Source of the DNA: Melastoma dodecandrum
Lineage: Eukaryota; Streptophyta; Magnoliopsida; Myrtales; Melastomataceae
Length of the DNA stretch: 64,000 bases
Direction of reading: 5' to 3'
NCBI GenBank assembly: GCA_029817715.1
Contig: JARUPY010000237.1
Span: forward strand, 1,240,001 to 1,304,000
Under the pieces are notes generated by a model, which had not been told where the DNA came from, ran no database searches, and saw only the letters and a program-made list of their open reading frames with translations. The number at the start of each line of letters is the position of its first letter. Positions within the stretch are counted from its first letter, which is position 1. The position numbers were made by a program, and so were the translations under genes. Positions 23,700 to 35,714 of this stretch are shown in pieces.

Positions 23700-25165
23700 T
23701 TGTATTTTCTTTAGAAGTAAATTAAATCCGTGGAAAGTAATTTCTATCTTTATCACGATTTTCGATGATGTGAATTTCGCCTTTGCAGAAGCTATACTAA
23801 CTTTGCTCTTTTTCCTTTAAATAGTTACAACTAATTTCGTTCAATGGATTGCATGCTGAAAGGGAGTCTAGCTATGGAGATTGAATCGGCCCCAACCATT
23901 GGAGTTATGAGACTTCCATGTTCCAACACCCTCTAAGGCTAGCAAATGAAGCCACTTCAGGGATCGTCTCCATCTCCCAGTAAGGTCGTTCACGTTCTCG
24001 CTGCCTCCTCATTCTCATACACGATCCTCACCCCCTACCGTCATTGAGGGACCACAACGATTCATGTAAAACCTGGCATTAACCATTTCATTTTTCTTTT
24101 TTTGTTTTATGATAACTTGTCGAAACTTTTATAACATCCTCACAAGAATAACGATGTAGGATGCAAAGGCTCTCCGAACGAGATGAGAGAATGATGAATG
24201 AATTTCACATTGTTCATCCATTAGCAAAGCGAGAGGGTTTTGGACAAGTATTTCATTCTTCGTCTATCTTTGAAGATGTTGTCAATATCTTTCTACTATG
24301 TTTCTCTGAGTCGGTATCAATTATTTTCTCCCTTAATTTTAGCTTATCTTTTTTTATTTTTAATAGTAAAATATTTTAGTTATTTCCATTTGATTAGTTA
24401 GATAAGGACATTGAAAATGGTCAAGGTTCTCCGTGTAATCTAACAAAAGATTGTGAATGGTGAATGGAAGAGCATCAAAATAGGGCAATCAAAAGCTTGA
24501 TGGATTAATCAAGGAATTCCCAAGTGGTAGAGAGATTGTCATCCTAGGAAAAAATTTCTGCGTGAGTATTCCAAAGTTCGCCTAAAGGTGAGATCGATAT
24601 TTATACTCCCTGAGAATTTTGTAGAATGGGAAATAAGAGATGTTCTCACTATGCTCGAGCACATGACAATGAGGGAAAGTTTGGAACTCTTGACAAAAGA
24701 ATTAAGGGAATGGGCAACTTTGCATTCAACCTCCTCCTATGTATGGCGGAGTACGTGACTTGGTTCCGAGAGACAATGAAACTATAAGACACATTAAGAC
24801 GGTAAGAACGAAGCCTTACAGGCACGATCTCTCTTTTGGTGCATTTACTATATAATGCAAACACATACTGTGACAATTTTCATTTTGCTTGAATGGATGT
24901 GGGCAGAAAGGTGCACAAGAAAAAGGGTTGCATCAAGAAGAATGTGAAGAAATACTCCAAGAAATTGTATAAGAATTACAACCCCTTCAAATCGCTGGCA
25001 TATGTATAAATTTTCAAATGATAGGACGAGTGAATGTGTCTTGTGTGATGTTTTTGTAGGCACGTGATCAAATAAGGGAATACGAAAGCTGGTTCAGATT
25101 GCTTAGTCAATTATCTCCCAAGAAATATCTCCTGGTTACTGAAAAGTTTCGATGAATGGAGTAAG
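23700..25165 (+). pseudogene. HhH-GPD DNA glycosylase-like pseudogene, unit 3 (most complete)
   Basis: The presumed start codon is at 23844 (MDCMLKGSLAMEIES). A PLRLANEATSGIVSISQ block follows near 23930-23980, then a stop. Positions 24161-24315 give the core HPLAKREGFGQVFHSSSIF, then ED and FLLCF, which parallels HPxAxxxGFGRxFRSPxLFED in plant HhH-GPD superfamily glycosylases. Near 24710-24800 lies the helix-hairpin-helix end with degraded NLLLC and HIKTV-like residues, and near 24965-25010 KLYKNYNPFKSLAYV. A GFG..tgactggt-like C-terminus follows, up to LVTEKF. It has multiple stops, and the catalytic region is unreadable. It is not interrupted by any LTR, so it serves as reference for units 1 and 2. 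Confidence 0.68.
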
Positions 25166-25356
25166 TCTACAAGCATTTTCTATGTCTTGTCCTTTTCCTT
25201 CGAAGAGATTCAGAAGTCTTGAAGACACAAATTTCAGACATGTGACTCCTTTCAAATTCCCATCTCCTCTGATTTCTTTTCTTTGATTCAATATTGTTGA
25301 CAATATTTTATCAAAAATATTTTTTCTATGTGCATACATCCAAGTTGTGCCGCAAG

Positions 25357-25523
25357 TAGCGGCGGATGTCCCCCTGAATTTTGAAAAAATAAATAAATTA
25401 GGTTAGTTTTATTTTGTTCTTTTATTAATTTAACCTAAAAATTAAAATAATACAGTTTGCTCCCCTTAAATTTTGTTTAGTTCAATTTGGCCCCCTTACC
25501 TTATTTTTCTAACTCCGCCACTG
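25357..25523. mobile_element. hAT-type MITE with 8-bp TSD
   Basis: 167-bp element with terminal inverted repeats YAGYGGCGGA (tagcggcgga on the left; cagtggcgga read from the right end). It is flanked by 8-bp near-identical duplications, gccgcaag (25349-25356) and gccgcaac (25524-25531). The interior is AT-rich and noncoding. TIR sequence, 8-bp TSD and size fit non-autonomous hAT elements. Confidence 0.82.
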
Positions 25524-25539
25524 GCCGCAACTTTTGTAG

Positions 25540-26148
25540 TTTCCAATATGGCGGCTAAAAAAATGCTCTTATATGTCCAGTTCAACTCACCTTCTGTAAG
25601 TTTATGTCTCCTCTCTGTCTTTTCAAACTTAAATTCTCCATGTAATTCTAATATTTGTGCCAACACATCATCCACCAATGTTCTACTAGCTCGTTAAACT
25701 TTTTGCGTATTCTCCGTACATAATCCGTACAAAGAAATCTATGTCGTCCTATATTACACTACTTGTACCCCCATTTTAAAGTTCTCAAATCAGTTTCTTG
25801 ATTACAAACAGGACACGTTAGCTTTCCTTTGCACTCAAGCCAGCAGGCAATTCGTAGGAAGGAAAATCACTAATGTCAACGTCAATGTAGCATGTAATTT
25901 GAATATGCGACCTTCATATCATAAGCTTCTATACCACTATACTATAATTCTTTGAGTTCATCTATTAGTGGCCGCATCTACACATCCATGAATAATGTTT
26001 CTTGAGACCACCCCCTTGTAGTTCATGTATTATTGCCTACAATTATACATCTGTCAACAAAGTATGTTGAATCAGTCTTTTAAGGTCTATGCTCATTTGA
26101 GATAAGACCAGAAACATTAACTCATTTCTTGTATTCTAGAAAGGGCAT
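25540..26148 (-). pseudogene. left part of decayed Gypsy element
   Basis: Read on the minus strand it continues from 37560 once the SIRE-type element is removed. It would be the region after RNase H (linker/integrase), but only weak matches such as IIHELQGGG...HYSW are visible. An open frame at 25496-25678 overlaps the MITE and is not credible as a gene. Confidence 0.45.
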
Positions 26149-27989
26149 TGTTGGCCCAAAGATTATACTAAGAGGGGGGGTGAATTAGTGTTAAGTCCAA
26201 TTAAGGAATTCTTAAACGCTTTTTCACAACCCTCACAGCGGAAGTAACTTACTGTAATTTACAGAGCCTTCAAGCTTCTGTAATTACGGAACGTGTGAAA
26301 TTGACTTCGAAATGAGTCGCAGAACACAGAGGATTTTATAGTGGTTCGGTGAAATCACCTACGTCCACTTTCGGTCACTTTTCACTAATAACTCGTATAG
26401 AGATTACAGTGTAGAAGGTAAAACCTTCTGTGGAGTAAGAAAACAATTTCTTTGACCACGGGACGGTAAGACTAGCTTTACCAATGCAAGAAACTCTCTT
26501 GCTGTGTTTAGGATGTGTCTAGGTCGAATCACAAGGAAATCAACCAGACTTGAGCAAGCACAGAACGTTGGCTGGAAGCTTCAGCCTTCTGTGACTATGT
26601 AGCGGGCTATTCCTTCTGTGGATCAGCGAACAGATCTGATGACGCTTTCTCCAAGTGTTTGGATGCCTCTGATATGCTTCTCTTTTTGTCTTTTTGGTTT
26701 AATCTGCAAAACAAATAAAGATAACACGACTACAGTAGGTTTCAGTCCCTCACCACTTACGCCTGCTGCAACAACCTTCTCTTCGACCTACTGTACGCCC
26801 ACCCGGCTTTACTGACAGCACTCCTGGCCAAGTCCTTCGGTTTTGCAGCCAACGATGCCCACGGAGTGGCTTCACCAAAGCACACCTGCTGCAAACGCAC
26901 AGATAACAAAATAACCAACTATAGAAGGTTGGAGGTCCCTCACCACTGAACCCCTGCTACGGACTCCTTCTCTCCGACCAACTCTGTACGCCTACTCGCC
27001 ACCAACGAACCCTTCCCCAGGCCCTGATGCACGCAGTCCGACGTCACTGACAAAGTTCCGGTCGAGTCCCTCAGATCCGTACGCAACGAAGTCACCGGAG
27101 CGGCTTCACCCACGCTCAACCCGCTGTAGTTACCTCCTGCGAGAACTCTCGCCTGGAGAACCCGTCCTGCACACTCACACACACATTAAACAACCAATAA
27201 CGCTGCCAAATGTCAAGACTTACGCTCTGATGTCTATGTTTTTCTGTTTTTAGGTTTTTTTCTTTTATATAGAGGTTTCGTCCTCCTATAAAGAAGGAAA
27301 CTTATTTTGCCAAAAACGTAAAATGACTAGATTCATTCCCAACGTGTAAAAATCATTTAGGGACAATATTTGATTGATTTCAGATCAATCGAATCATCTA
27401 ATCACGAGATCTCATCTTACAGAAGGTTAGAGCCTAAATCGGTCAGCAACCTTCTATAGTTGGAAAGAAAGAATATTTTATTTCCAACTTGAGAAATATG
27501 ATGATGGGGTCGTGCAAATATCTGGTTGGAACCTCCAGATTTAATTTTGTCTTATTTTGACAATTGAATCCCCAGATAATGTATTACAGAAGGTTCGGCC
27601 AGTAACAGCAACTTGACCTTCTATATAAGGAAATAATCAACGATTTATTCTCAAAAATAATTGATTCGTTCCAGACAAGTAAAACATTGTATCTGGATGA
27701 AATATTAATCCAAATAATATTCTTAAGAATATTCTCTTTTTGAATTAATAATTTAATTAAGATAATCAATAATTAATTAACAAATAATTTATTATTGAAA
27801 TATCTATTTATGGAAATATTATCTAATCACGTCTCTTGATCTGAAATGATCCTTGGAGGGTGAAGAAAATATTTTCGTGATATTTTTCCTCTCTTACGAA
27901 GCGTATCTTCGTTACAGGAGGTTTCAGCTTCTGTAAAGTCATAGCAGGTCAAACCTGCTGTTTGACTCATCATAAAAATCTTGTCAACA
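26149..27989 (-). repeat. 3' LTR of the SIRE-type element
   Basis: 1841-bp LTR. On the plus strand it starts TGTTGGCCC and ends TTGTCAACA. The adjoining run of C and T at 27990-28006 is the polypurine tract on the minus strand. Confidence 0.95.
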
Positions 27990-28614
27990 ATCTCCCCCTT
28001 TTTGATGATGACAAAACTTTCATCCATAGGAGATATGTTCATACAAGATGACGTATCAAACTCCCCCTAAGATAGAGATAGTAAGGGTTTGACACTTTAT
28101 AGAAGCTTTTACTTTTGCAGAGTGCAAAAGCTTCTGTGTAAGCATTCAGCTTGTACAGATTACAGGGACAAGGCTCCTGTATATTTAGCCCGACAGTAGC
28201 ATGAGCTTCTGCACTCCCAGCAAAAATGAGTTATACTCAAATTTTGCATACCCTTATAGAAGATTGATAAACCTCATAGTAGGTTTGTCCTTCTATCCCG
28301 CTAAATATCACAAGAATTCTTGTGGGTTTGAGATTAGCATATGCTATTTCTCTGTGTTATCTCCCCCTTGATTGTTACTTACTAATTTTCAAAGTTCTCC
28401 TAAATCTCTCCCCCTTTTTGTCATATCAAAAAGTATAGTAGGTAGAAAGCGGAGATCTGAGTTCCTGTAGAAGGTATTCTCACAATAGACGTAGAGAATG
28501 AAACCAAACTGCAGAATATTAAAATAGTTCATCCCAAAAAGGGGTACACATCATCAGTCACTTATTTAAGACCATTACAGTAGGTCTAGGGTGCTGAAAA
28601 ATAAGCAGAACACA

Positions 28615-30324
28615 TTACTGGAGATTGTCACGGAGGAGCTTTTCCTGACGTTCAACAGTAATGACTAACTCAGCGACCGTATTCTTGAGGACTTTAAGTT
28701 CCTCAGTCTGTGCAACAATTTGTCGCTGCAGATCTCTAATGATATTAGGCAAAGAGGAGGATGAGCCTTCTCGAGGTTGTTCCAGGGTTGAAGAAGATGG
28801 AACAGCAGCTTTTGGAGCAGTAGGTCCACTCTTGTCAGAAGTAGCAGGTACTTCCTTCTGCTGTTTTTCTTTCCCTTTGGATTTCTGAATCCAGCCTCCT
28901 TGGGTCCTCACATATTGCATACTTGCAATAATTTATCGACTAAAATTTCCAACTCGCCATTTTTCCAGTGCGGTGGGAGGATTTGGATCAATGTTGCGAA
29001 GACGGAGAAGAGCAGCTACAACCTGACCATAGGGGAGAGCTTTGTCCTTTGCTTTAAGACAAGCTTGCATGTGAGCAAAAATCATCGCCTCCAGGTTGAA
29101 TGGCTTTCCCAGCAACAAATGTTCCATAATCTGAGCATCTCTGGTTGTTACAGCATCCAGACTTCCTGTCCTTGGTAGGAGACAGAAGATGACAGATCGA
29201 TGGAGGATCCGTTTAGGAAGAAGCTCCAATGCAGCAGATTCAAGGTACTGCGGCACCTTCACTTTAGATCCAAGTATGGCGCTGTATGACTGATTCTTGT
29301 TTGCCACAGGAAGAACAGGGTGCTCTTTACAGCCATACAGGGTGTTGACATCATGAATTGAAAACACCAGGAAGACGCCATCAATCATGGTCCTGACATA
29401 CTTAACATTGTCGTTAGTCCTGAAAAAGGTGAGATTTGTATAAAATTCTCGAATCCTTGTAACAGCGACTTCGACGTAAGTTTCACAGAACACCTTTAAA
29501 TCCAGCTTCTCATATAGAGACAGAATATCAAGATCATTCTCACTAAACCAGCTAAAATCTAGCCGTTTGCATGCAGCAATCTGCCTGTTTGAGACATCAC
29601 AGGAGGGAACAGCTTCTGCGTTCATGATCTGCTCTATTTCAGCCTGAGAAACAGTAGGTTTTACCTGAGCTGCGATTGTACCTGTAGGCTTGGTCCTTTT
29701 TAAGACCTCCTGCTCTAAGGACTTACTCACAGACTCGGGGCTTTTTAAGACCTCCTGCTCTAAGGACTTACTCACAGACCTGGAGGATACACTTCCAGAG
29801 ACGATAATCAAGGCCGATCGTTTGGCTTTGACAGGGATAGGCTCCACAGCAACAGCCTTGCCTTTCACCTTCGATTTGGGTGACACAGTAGGTTGAGGTG
29901 CAGCAACTGCTGGAGGAGTGACCTCCTGCACTTTGTCCTCATCATCATCAGAGACGACGCTGTTTCTGACAGGGGTTTCAGCTTCCTGTTCCAGATCAGC
30001 ATCCTCCTGAGGGTTTTCGTCCTCCAAGACGAGATCATCGGTGGGATGAGATGCTTCGTCATCCTCACCAGTAGGTTCCTCCAGAGACTCCTCAGAAACA
30101 GGGTTCTCTTTCAGAACAGGGACTTTGTCCTGCTGCCCTTCGGTAGCGGCGTCAGCGACTTCCTTGTTTTCAGCGAGGGAGTACGCGACGATCTCTGGAT
30201 CCAAGGGTGCGATTTCCTCATCAGCAGTAGGAATCACGGGCTTGGCTGGTTGAGACTCAGCCGAAGGAGGTGTGGCGGAGAGGGAGAACGAGCGGCGAAC
30301 TTCGGACTTTCTCTTAGGTGCCAT
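28615..30324 (-). pseudogene. env-position third ORF of SIRE-type element, one in-frame stop
   Basis: Likely start is the Met at 30324 (MAPKRKSEVRRSFS, a basic N-terminus). A long acidic, Pro/Ser-rich low-complexity part (about 270 residues) includes a 15-residue tandem duplication (SVSKSLEQEVLK twice, about 29690-29780). A folded domain follows, with FSENDLDILSLYEKLDLK, VREFYTNL-like REFYTNLTFF and RTMIDGVFLVF; it resembles the 'putative plant transposon protein' domain common in such third ORFs. A TAA near 28930 interrupts the frame, which then continues in phase through 28920-28615 with a C-terminal heptad-like coiled coil (IIRDLQRQIVAQTEELKVLK). No clear signal peptide or transmembrane segment is seen, so an envelope function is not supported. 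Confidence 0.8.
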
Positions 30325-30888
30325 AATCGGAGTTGGGTAAAGCGATTTGGCTAAGAGATTGAGTTGGAAGAACAGATTTTCTTCTAGGGTTTCTCTGTGA
30401 AGTATCAATGGTGGTGGAGAACCACGAGTGATACCGTGAGAAGATATAGAAGAACGAAATGTTCTAATTTGGGAAAAAATAATATTTTATTCCCAAAAAT
30501 GATTAATTGGAACAAAATCTTCCAATAAGATTATGTATTCCCAATTTTTATCAAGATCATCGATTCTTGATATAATAGGAGATGAATCAGATAAGATTTT
30601 CCCTGATTTTTCAAAAATATTCTTTTGAACAGAAGGTTTAACTTTCTGTTTCAAAATATATTTTGTTAAATTCGAAACAGCAAAGTCGAATTAACATTGT
30701 ACAGAAGGTATAACCTTCTATGCGTAGTTTCTGTAAGAATCTACGTTAATGAAACAAACTCTTACTCGACAAGATTTTCATTAGAATAATATTGTCTAGA
30801 GTACTCTTTTGAAAAATGCATTTCGAGGTAAAATTTCGAAATATATTTAATACAGAACGTTGAAACTGCTGTACAACGTCTCTGTTAT

Positions 30889-33800
30889 TTAAAATGGATA
30901 ACAAATCCCCAATTCATTCCTGAAAGAGAAGAATTTCTCCTTATCAATGGGTTTGGTGAAGATGTCAGCCAATTGCTTGTCTGTATTAACGTATTCTACG
31001 CTTACAGAACCTTGTTGTACATTATCCCTAAGAAAATGATGTCTGAGTTCTATGTGTTTTGATCGTGAGTGATAAACTGGGTTGCGCGTTAATTGAATCA
31101 CACTAGTATTATCACACATGATCGGAATTTCAGCAAGTGAGAGACCATAGTCCTCAAGTTGCTGTTTCATCCATAGCAGTTGAGCACAGCAGCTTGCAGC
31201 TGCGATATACTCGGCTTCTGCAGTGGATAAAGCAACAGAAGTCTGCTTCTTGGAAAACCATGAAATTAACATGTTTCCCATTAGCTGACAAGTACCACTA
31301 GTACTTTTTCTGTCGATCTTACATCCTGCAAAATCAGCATCTGAGTAACCAATGAGATTGAAATCGGATCTCTTGGAATACCATATGCCAAGGTTTACAG
31401 AACCTTGTAAATATCTAAAGATTCTCTTGACCGTTGTCAGGTGAAATTCTTTAGGTGCTGATTGATATCTAGCACAGAGACATACACTAAATAGTATGTC
31501 TGGTCTAGAAGCAGTAAGATACAGAAGAGAGCCAATCATGCTTCTGTAGAGCTTGTTGTCTACTTCTTTACCATTTTCGTCCTTGTCTATCTTGGCACTT
31601 GTAGCCATTGGAGTAGACAGAGGTTTAGAACCCTCTAGGCCAAATCTTTTCAGGAGTTGCTTAGTGTACTTCTCTTGATGTAAGAAAGTACCTTCATCAG
31701 TCTGCTGAATTTGTAGGCCGAGGAAGAACGTAAGTTCTCCCATCATGCTCATCTCGAACTCACTTGTCATAAGTTCAGAGAATTCTGTACAGAGTTTATC
31801 ATTCGTTGATCCAAAGATAATGTCATCGACATAGATTTGGACAACTACTAAATGATCACCTCTGTGTTTGAGAAAGAGAGTTGTATCTACTATTCCTCTT
31901 TTATAGCCCTTTTCAATAAGAAATGAGCTAAGTCTCTCATACCATGCTCTAGGCGCTTGTTTTAGACCGTATAGAGCCTTGGAAAGTCTATAAACGTGAT
32001 TCTTGTGCTGTGGATTTTCAAATCCAGGAGGTTGACTTACGTATACCTCTTTTTTTATTTCTCCATTGAGAAAAGCACTTTTCACGTCCATTTGATACAA
32101 CTTGAAGTTGTTGTAGCAAGCATAGGCTAACAGTAGCCTTATTGCTTCTAGACGTGCTACAGGAGCGAACGTCTCATCAAAGTCAATACCCTCATCTTGA
32201 GAGTACCCTTTGGCAACAAGTCGTGCTTTGTTTCTTACAACAACACCTGACTCATCAAGTTTATTCCTGAATACCCATTTAGTTCCAATAATGGAACGGT
32301 TATCAGGTTTAGGAACAAGTGTCCACACTTTGTTCCTTTCGAATTGATTAAGCTCCTCTTGCATTGCAAGGATCCAATCTGGATTATCTAGAGCTTCATC
32401 TAATCCATCTGGTTCTTTCTGTGAAAGAAAAGCAGAATGTTCATAGTAGGCGTTTACAGAACGTCTCGTCTGAATGCCTCTATCAAAGTCTCCCATGACT
32501 TGATCAATAGGATGTCGTTTTTTATATAAAGCAGGTGCTCTTATATCATTCAGTTGATTATTCTGCGAAGATGATGCTTCTGGAGAATTTTCAACAGTTT
32601 GTTCAAATTCTCTTCGAGAATTGTGAATAGAATGTTCGTTCCCTTCTCTTCCTTCCTTAGAAGATTTGGGTTCTACAAGTATTTCTGTAGGTTCGAAAGA
32701 TATTACTTGATTAGTATTATCTTCTGTTGGTGTGTCATTAATTTTTACATTAATTGACTCTTCTATTGTAGAAGTCCTTTTGTTAAGGACTCTATAAGCT
32801 TTGCTAGTCAGTGAGTATCCTAAAAAGATACCTCCATCTGATTTTGCATCGAATTTCCCGAGATTGTCCTTAGAAGGTCTCAGTATAAAACATGGACTTC
32901 CAAAGGCATGAAAATAGGAAATATTTGGTATTCTCTCCCTGTATAGTTGATAGGGAGTTTTCTCTAATTTAGGTCTCAGTAGTACTCTATTAGAGATATA
33001 GCAGGCAGTATTTACTGCTTCAGCCCAAAGGTTCTGTGGAACATTGCTCTCACAAATCATGGTTCTAGCCATGTCTATAAGAGTTCGATTTTTCCTTTCT
33101 GCGACTCCATTCTGTTGAGGAGTGTAAGGAGCAGAGAAGTTGTGATCAATGCCATGTTCATCACAGAAGGTAGCAAAATCATGGTTTTCAAACTCTGTAC
33201 CATGATCCGTTCGAATAGCTTTTACAGAAGATTTATTTTCATTTTGTAATTGCTTAGCGAGCTTTATGAAATATTCAAATGCATCGCTTTTATGAGTCAA
33301 GAACTTGACCCAGGTGTACCTAGAGTAGTCATCTACTACTACTAGATAGTATCTTCTACCACCAATACTTTGAACTCTAGTCGGACCAAATAGATCCATA
33401 TGTAGAAGTTCCAAGGGCTGAGTAGTAGAAATCTCATTCTTAGACTTGAATGAAGATTTAGTTTGCTTACCAAGTGAACAAGCTTCACAGAAGTTGTCTT
33501 GCTCGAATTTGATAGTAGGCAAGCCATTTACCAATTCTTTTCTAACAAGCTTGGATAGCAACTGAAGGTTGGAATGTCCTAACCTTCTATGCCAAAGATG
33601 AGTTTCGTCTTTGACAGACAGAAGACAGCTTTCTGTAGCATGGAAGCTCTCCTGTGTTAAAGTGTAGATGTTCCTTTTCCGATTTCCAATGAAGCGGACT
33701 TCATTGTTTAGGATACCAGAACATTTATCTTGATCAAAGGTTATAGTATAACATTTATCACAAAGCTGGCTAATGCTCAGCAGGTTATGCTTAAGTTCTG

Positions 33801-34446
33801 TAACCAACAGAACCTCTTCTATAACCATAGAGTCAGGACTTCCAATAGTTCCTGTTCCGATGACAGAGCCTTTGCTATTGTCACCGAATTTAACAGAACC
33901 TCCGTTCTGTAAAGTCAATTTAGAAAATTTGGATGGATCTCCGGTCATGTGCCTTGAGCAGCCACTGTCCAGATACCATTCATTCTCTGTTGCTTCTGTT
34001 CGAAAACAGAATTGATTTCCTACAGAATTTTGAGTTTCTGTGTGAGTAGTTTTGCACATTAGTGCTTGTTCTTCCTCATCATCAGAATCTTCAATATCTG
34101 CCCAAGCAATCATAGCTTTCTTGGGTTTTGTTTGTACAGAAGATTTCTCCTTCTCCTTACGTAAAGGACAATCAGATTTGAAATGTCCCTTCTTATTGCA
34201 CTCATAGCATTTGATCATCTTAGGATCATTCTGCTTTTCACGTTTCTGATTTCTCTTGTTGAAACGTCTTTTGGAAGCGAACCGCAGAAGGCGTTTAGCA
34301 ATCATAGCGAGTTCATCATCCGAATCGACTTCTGCCTCATTGTCAGAGTCTTCAATTGATTCTTCTGATGCTTTGAAGGCTACTGAAGCTCTTTTTACAT
34401 CAGATTGAGAGGTTCTCTCCATTTCATATGACATTAAGGAGCTCAT
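30889..34446 (-). CDS. SIRE-type Copia pol polyprotein (1185 residues, open)
   Basis: Uninterrupted frame with all catalytic parts. Zinc knuckle at residues 80-93 (C80, C83, H88, C93); acidic linker; aspartic protease DSG at 160-162; GAG-pre-integrase around 284-330; integrase with D351, D414 and E450; RT from about 708, with YVDD at 872-875 and the preceding palm D787; RNase H with D1036/D1038, E1077/E1079 and D1112; terminal [10 protein letters not shown] block near 1129. The first Met used here lies in the tail of gag (LMSSLMSYE). Upstream gag is joined in the relative at 10537-10812 but is out of phase here because of one extra base near 34447. The product would act in cytoplasmic virus-like particles and, after import, integrate cDNA. 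Confidence 0.96.
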   Translation of the reverse strand: MSSLMSYEMERTSQSDVKRASVAFKASEESIEDSDNEAEVDSDDELAMIAKRLLRFASKRRFNKRNQKREKQNDPKMIKCYECNKKGHFKSDCPLRKEKEKSSVQTKPKKAMIAWADIEDSDDEEEQALMCKTTHTETQNSVGNQFCFRTEATENEWYLDSGCSRHMTGDPSKFSKLTLQNGGSVKFGDNSKGSVIGTGTIGSPDSMVIEEVLLVTELKHNLLSISQLCDKCYTITFDQDKCSGILNNEVRFIGNRKRNIYTLTQESFHATESCLLSVKDETHLWHRRLGHSNLQLLSKLVRKELVNGLPTIKFEQDNFCEACSLGKQTKSSFKSKNEISTTQPLELLHMDLFGPTRVQSIGGRRYYLVVVDDYSRYTWVKFLTHKSDAFEYFIKLAKQLQNENKSSVKAIRTDHGTEFENHDFATFCDEHGIDHNFSAPYTPQQNGVAERKNRTLIDMARTMICESNVPQNLWAEAVNTACYISNRVLLRPKLEKTPYQLYRERIPNISYFHAFGSPCFILRPSKDNLGKFDAKSDGGIFLGYSLTSKAYRVLNKRTSTIEESINVKINDTPTEDNTNQVISFEPTEILVEPKSSKEGREGNEHSIHNSRREFEQTVENSPEASSSQNNQLNDIRAPALYKKRHPIDQVMGDFDRGIQTRRSVNAYYEHSAFLSQKEPDGLDEALDNPDWILAMQEELNQFERNKVWTLVPKPDNRSIIGTKWVFRNKLDESGVVVRNKARLVAKGYSQDEGIDFDETFAPVARLEAIRLLLAYACYNNFKLYQMDVKSAFLNGEIKKEVYVSQPPGFENPQHKNHVYRLSKALYGLKQAPRAWYERLSSFLIEKGYKRGIVDTTLFLKHRGDHLVVVQIYVDDIIFGSTNDKLCTEFSELMTSEFEMSMMGELTFFLGLQIQQTDEGTFLHQEKYTKQLLKRFGLEGSKPLSTPMATSAKIDKDENGKEVDNKLYRSMIGSLLYLTASRPDILFSVCLCARYQSAPKEFHLTTVKRIFRYLQGSVNLGIWYSKRSDFNLIGYSDADFAGCKIDRKSTSGTCQLMGNMLISWFSKKQTSVALSTAEAEYIAAASCCAQLLWMKQQLEDYGLSLAEIPIMCDNTSVIQLTRNPVYHSRSKHIELRHHFLRDNVQQGSVSVEYVNTDKQLADIFTKPIDKEKFFSFRNELGICYPF

Positions 34447-34957
34447 TTAGTTGATCTAATCGAAGAGTAGATAGATCCTTAGCTTCCTCAATAGCCGTTT
34501 TCTTGGCTTCCCAAGATTTGGGCAGAGTTCGTAGAACCTTTCTTACTAATTCAGAATTAGTATAGTGTTTGCCTAAGTGAGTTAAGGCATCTACTAGAAG
34601 GTTAAGTCTCTAGAACATTTGTTCTACAGATTCTTCACTCTTCATGGTAAAGTTCTCATATTGATGAATTAAGAAATTCATCTTGGTTTCTCTAATCTGG
34701 TTCGTCCCAACATACATGGTGACAAGTTTGTCCCAGATTTCTTTACCTGATGTGCAAGTAGAGACTTTCAGGAATTCACTTTCCGACATAGCACTGAACA
34801 TTAAGTACTTAGCCGTTTTAGTGAGTCGTTTGATCCTAAGGTACTCCCGTGTAGGACGTCCATCAGGACCAGTTTGTAGTTCAATCGGTAGAATAGGTGG
34901 ACCGTCTTCAATGAACGACAACAAATCATCATCGATTGCATCTACAAAGGCACTCAT
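34447..34957 (-). pseudogene. gag of SIRE-type element (one stop, one frameshift)
   Basis: The frame opens at 34957 (MSAFVDAIDDDLLSFIEDGP) and shows the gag core: LKRLTKTAKYLMFSAM-like, then GKEIWDKLVTMYVGTNQIRE and MKSEESVEQMF. A TAG at 34610-34612 stops it. The same frame then continues to LRLDQL, where one extra T (plus strand, 34447/34448) shifts it out of phase with pol. No other damage is visible, so the element was probably active very recently. Confidence 0.9.
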
Positions 34958-35700
34958 TCGAATTTTCCAATAGGAAAAATTTTAACCATAAAAAATGGGA
35001 GGATTCCCAATGTGTGGTTTCGGTATATAGCAGTTATCGCCCATTTTACAATTTTTCAGAAGGTTTGACTTCTGTGCAGAACAATAGAACCTTTACGGTA
35101 CTGTACTGATTCTTAATGCACACAAACTTCTGTTAAATTGAAACAGATATTGCTGGCAATCAAATCTCCGTAAAATGGAGTAAAAATGCTAACTAGTTCA
35201 ATTCTGCAGAAACCTTAAGTTTTCAGCAGAAGAAAACAGCGCATCAATCGGTTATATGCGTATAGCAGGTATAACCTTCTATAGGATGTAACTAAGCACT
35301 CAAGCTTTTGTTGAATCCCGTCTAAAAATAACTAGATGGTTTCTAGCAGAGCAATGAGCTACTGTAGAAGAGAGACAGATAGTGATAGTAACAGAGCGTA
35401 AGCTTCTGTATAGTAGAAATCTATCGCGTGGAAGGTACATGTTGCTATAGAATCTCAGCAGGCTGTTAAACTTTTTTTTGAATCACAAATTTTTGAATTC
35501 TATCAGAGTATAGTACTTCTGTAGAATTAAAATAAACTTGAGACAATTACAGAGCATAAGCTTCTGTAAGGCAGAGACAGAGAGCAATAGAAGGTACAAC
35601 CTCCTATAAGAAATCAGCAAGGTAGTAGTACTCAGAGAGCGTATAGAAGGTTCGAGCTGCTGTAAGATCTCAACGAGCGATTAAGCTTCCGTTGAACCTT

Positions 35701-35712
35701 GCTCTGATACCA
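35701..35712 (-). promoter_or_regulatory. primer-binding site, perfect initiator Met type
   Basis: On the minus strand tggtatcagagc lies two bases inside the 5' LTR end, the standard plant Copia PBS. Confidence 0.93.
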
Positions 35713-35714
35713 AT

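Noticed and set aside
28615..30408. Retroviral-type envelope gene
   Set aside because: Position alone suggests env; no signal peptide, cleavage site or transmembrane anchor can be seen.
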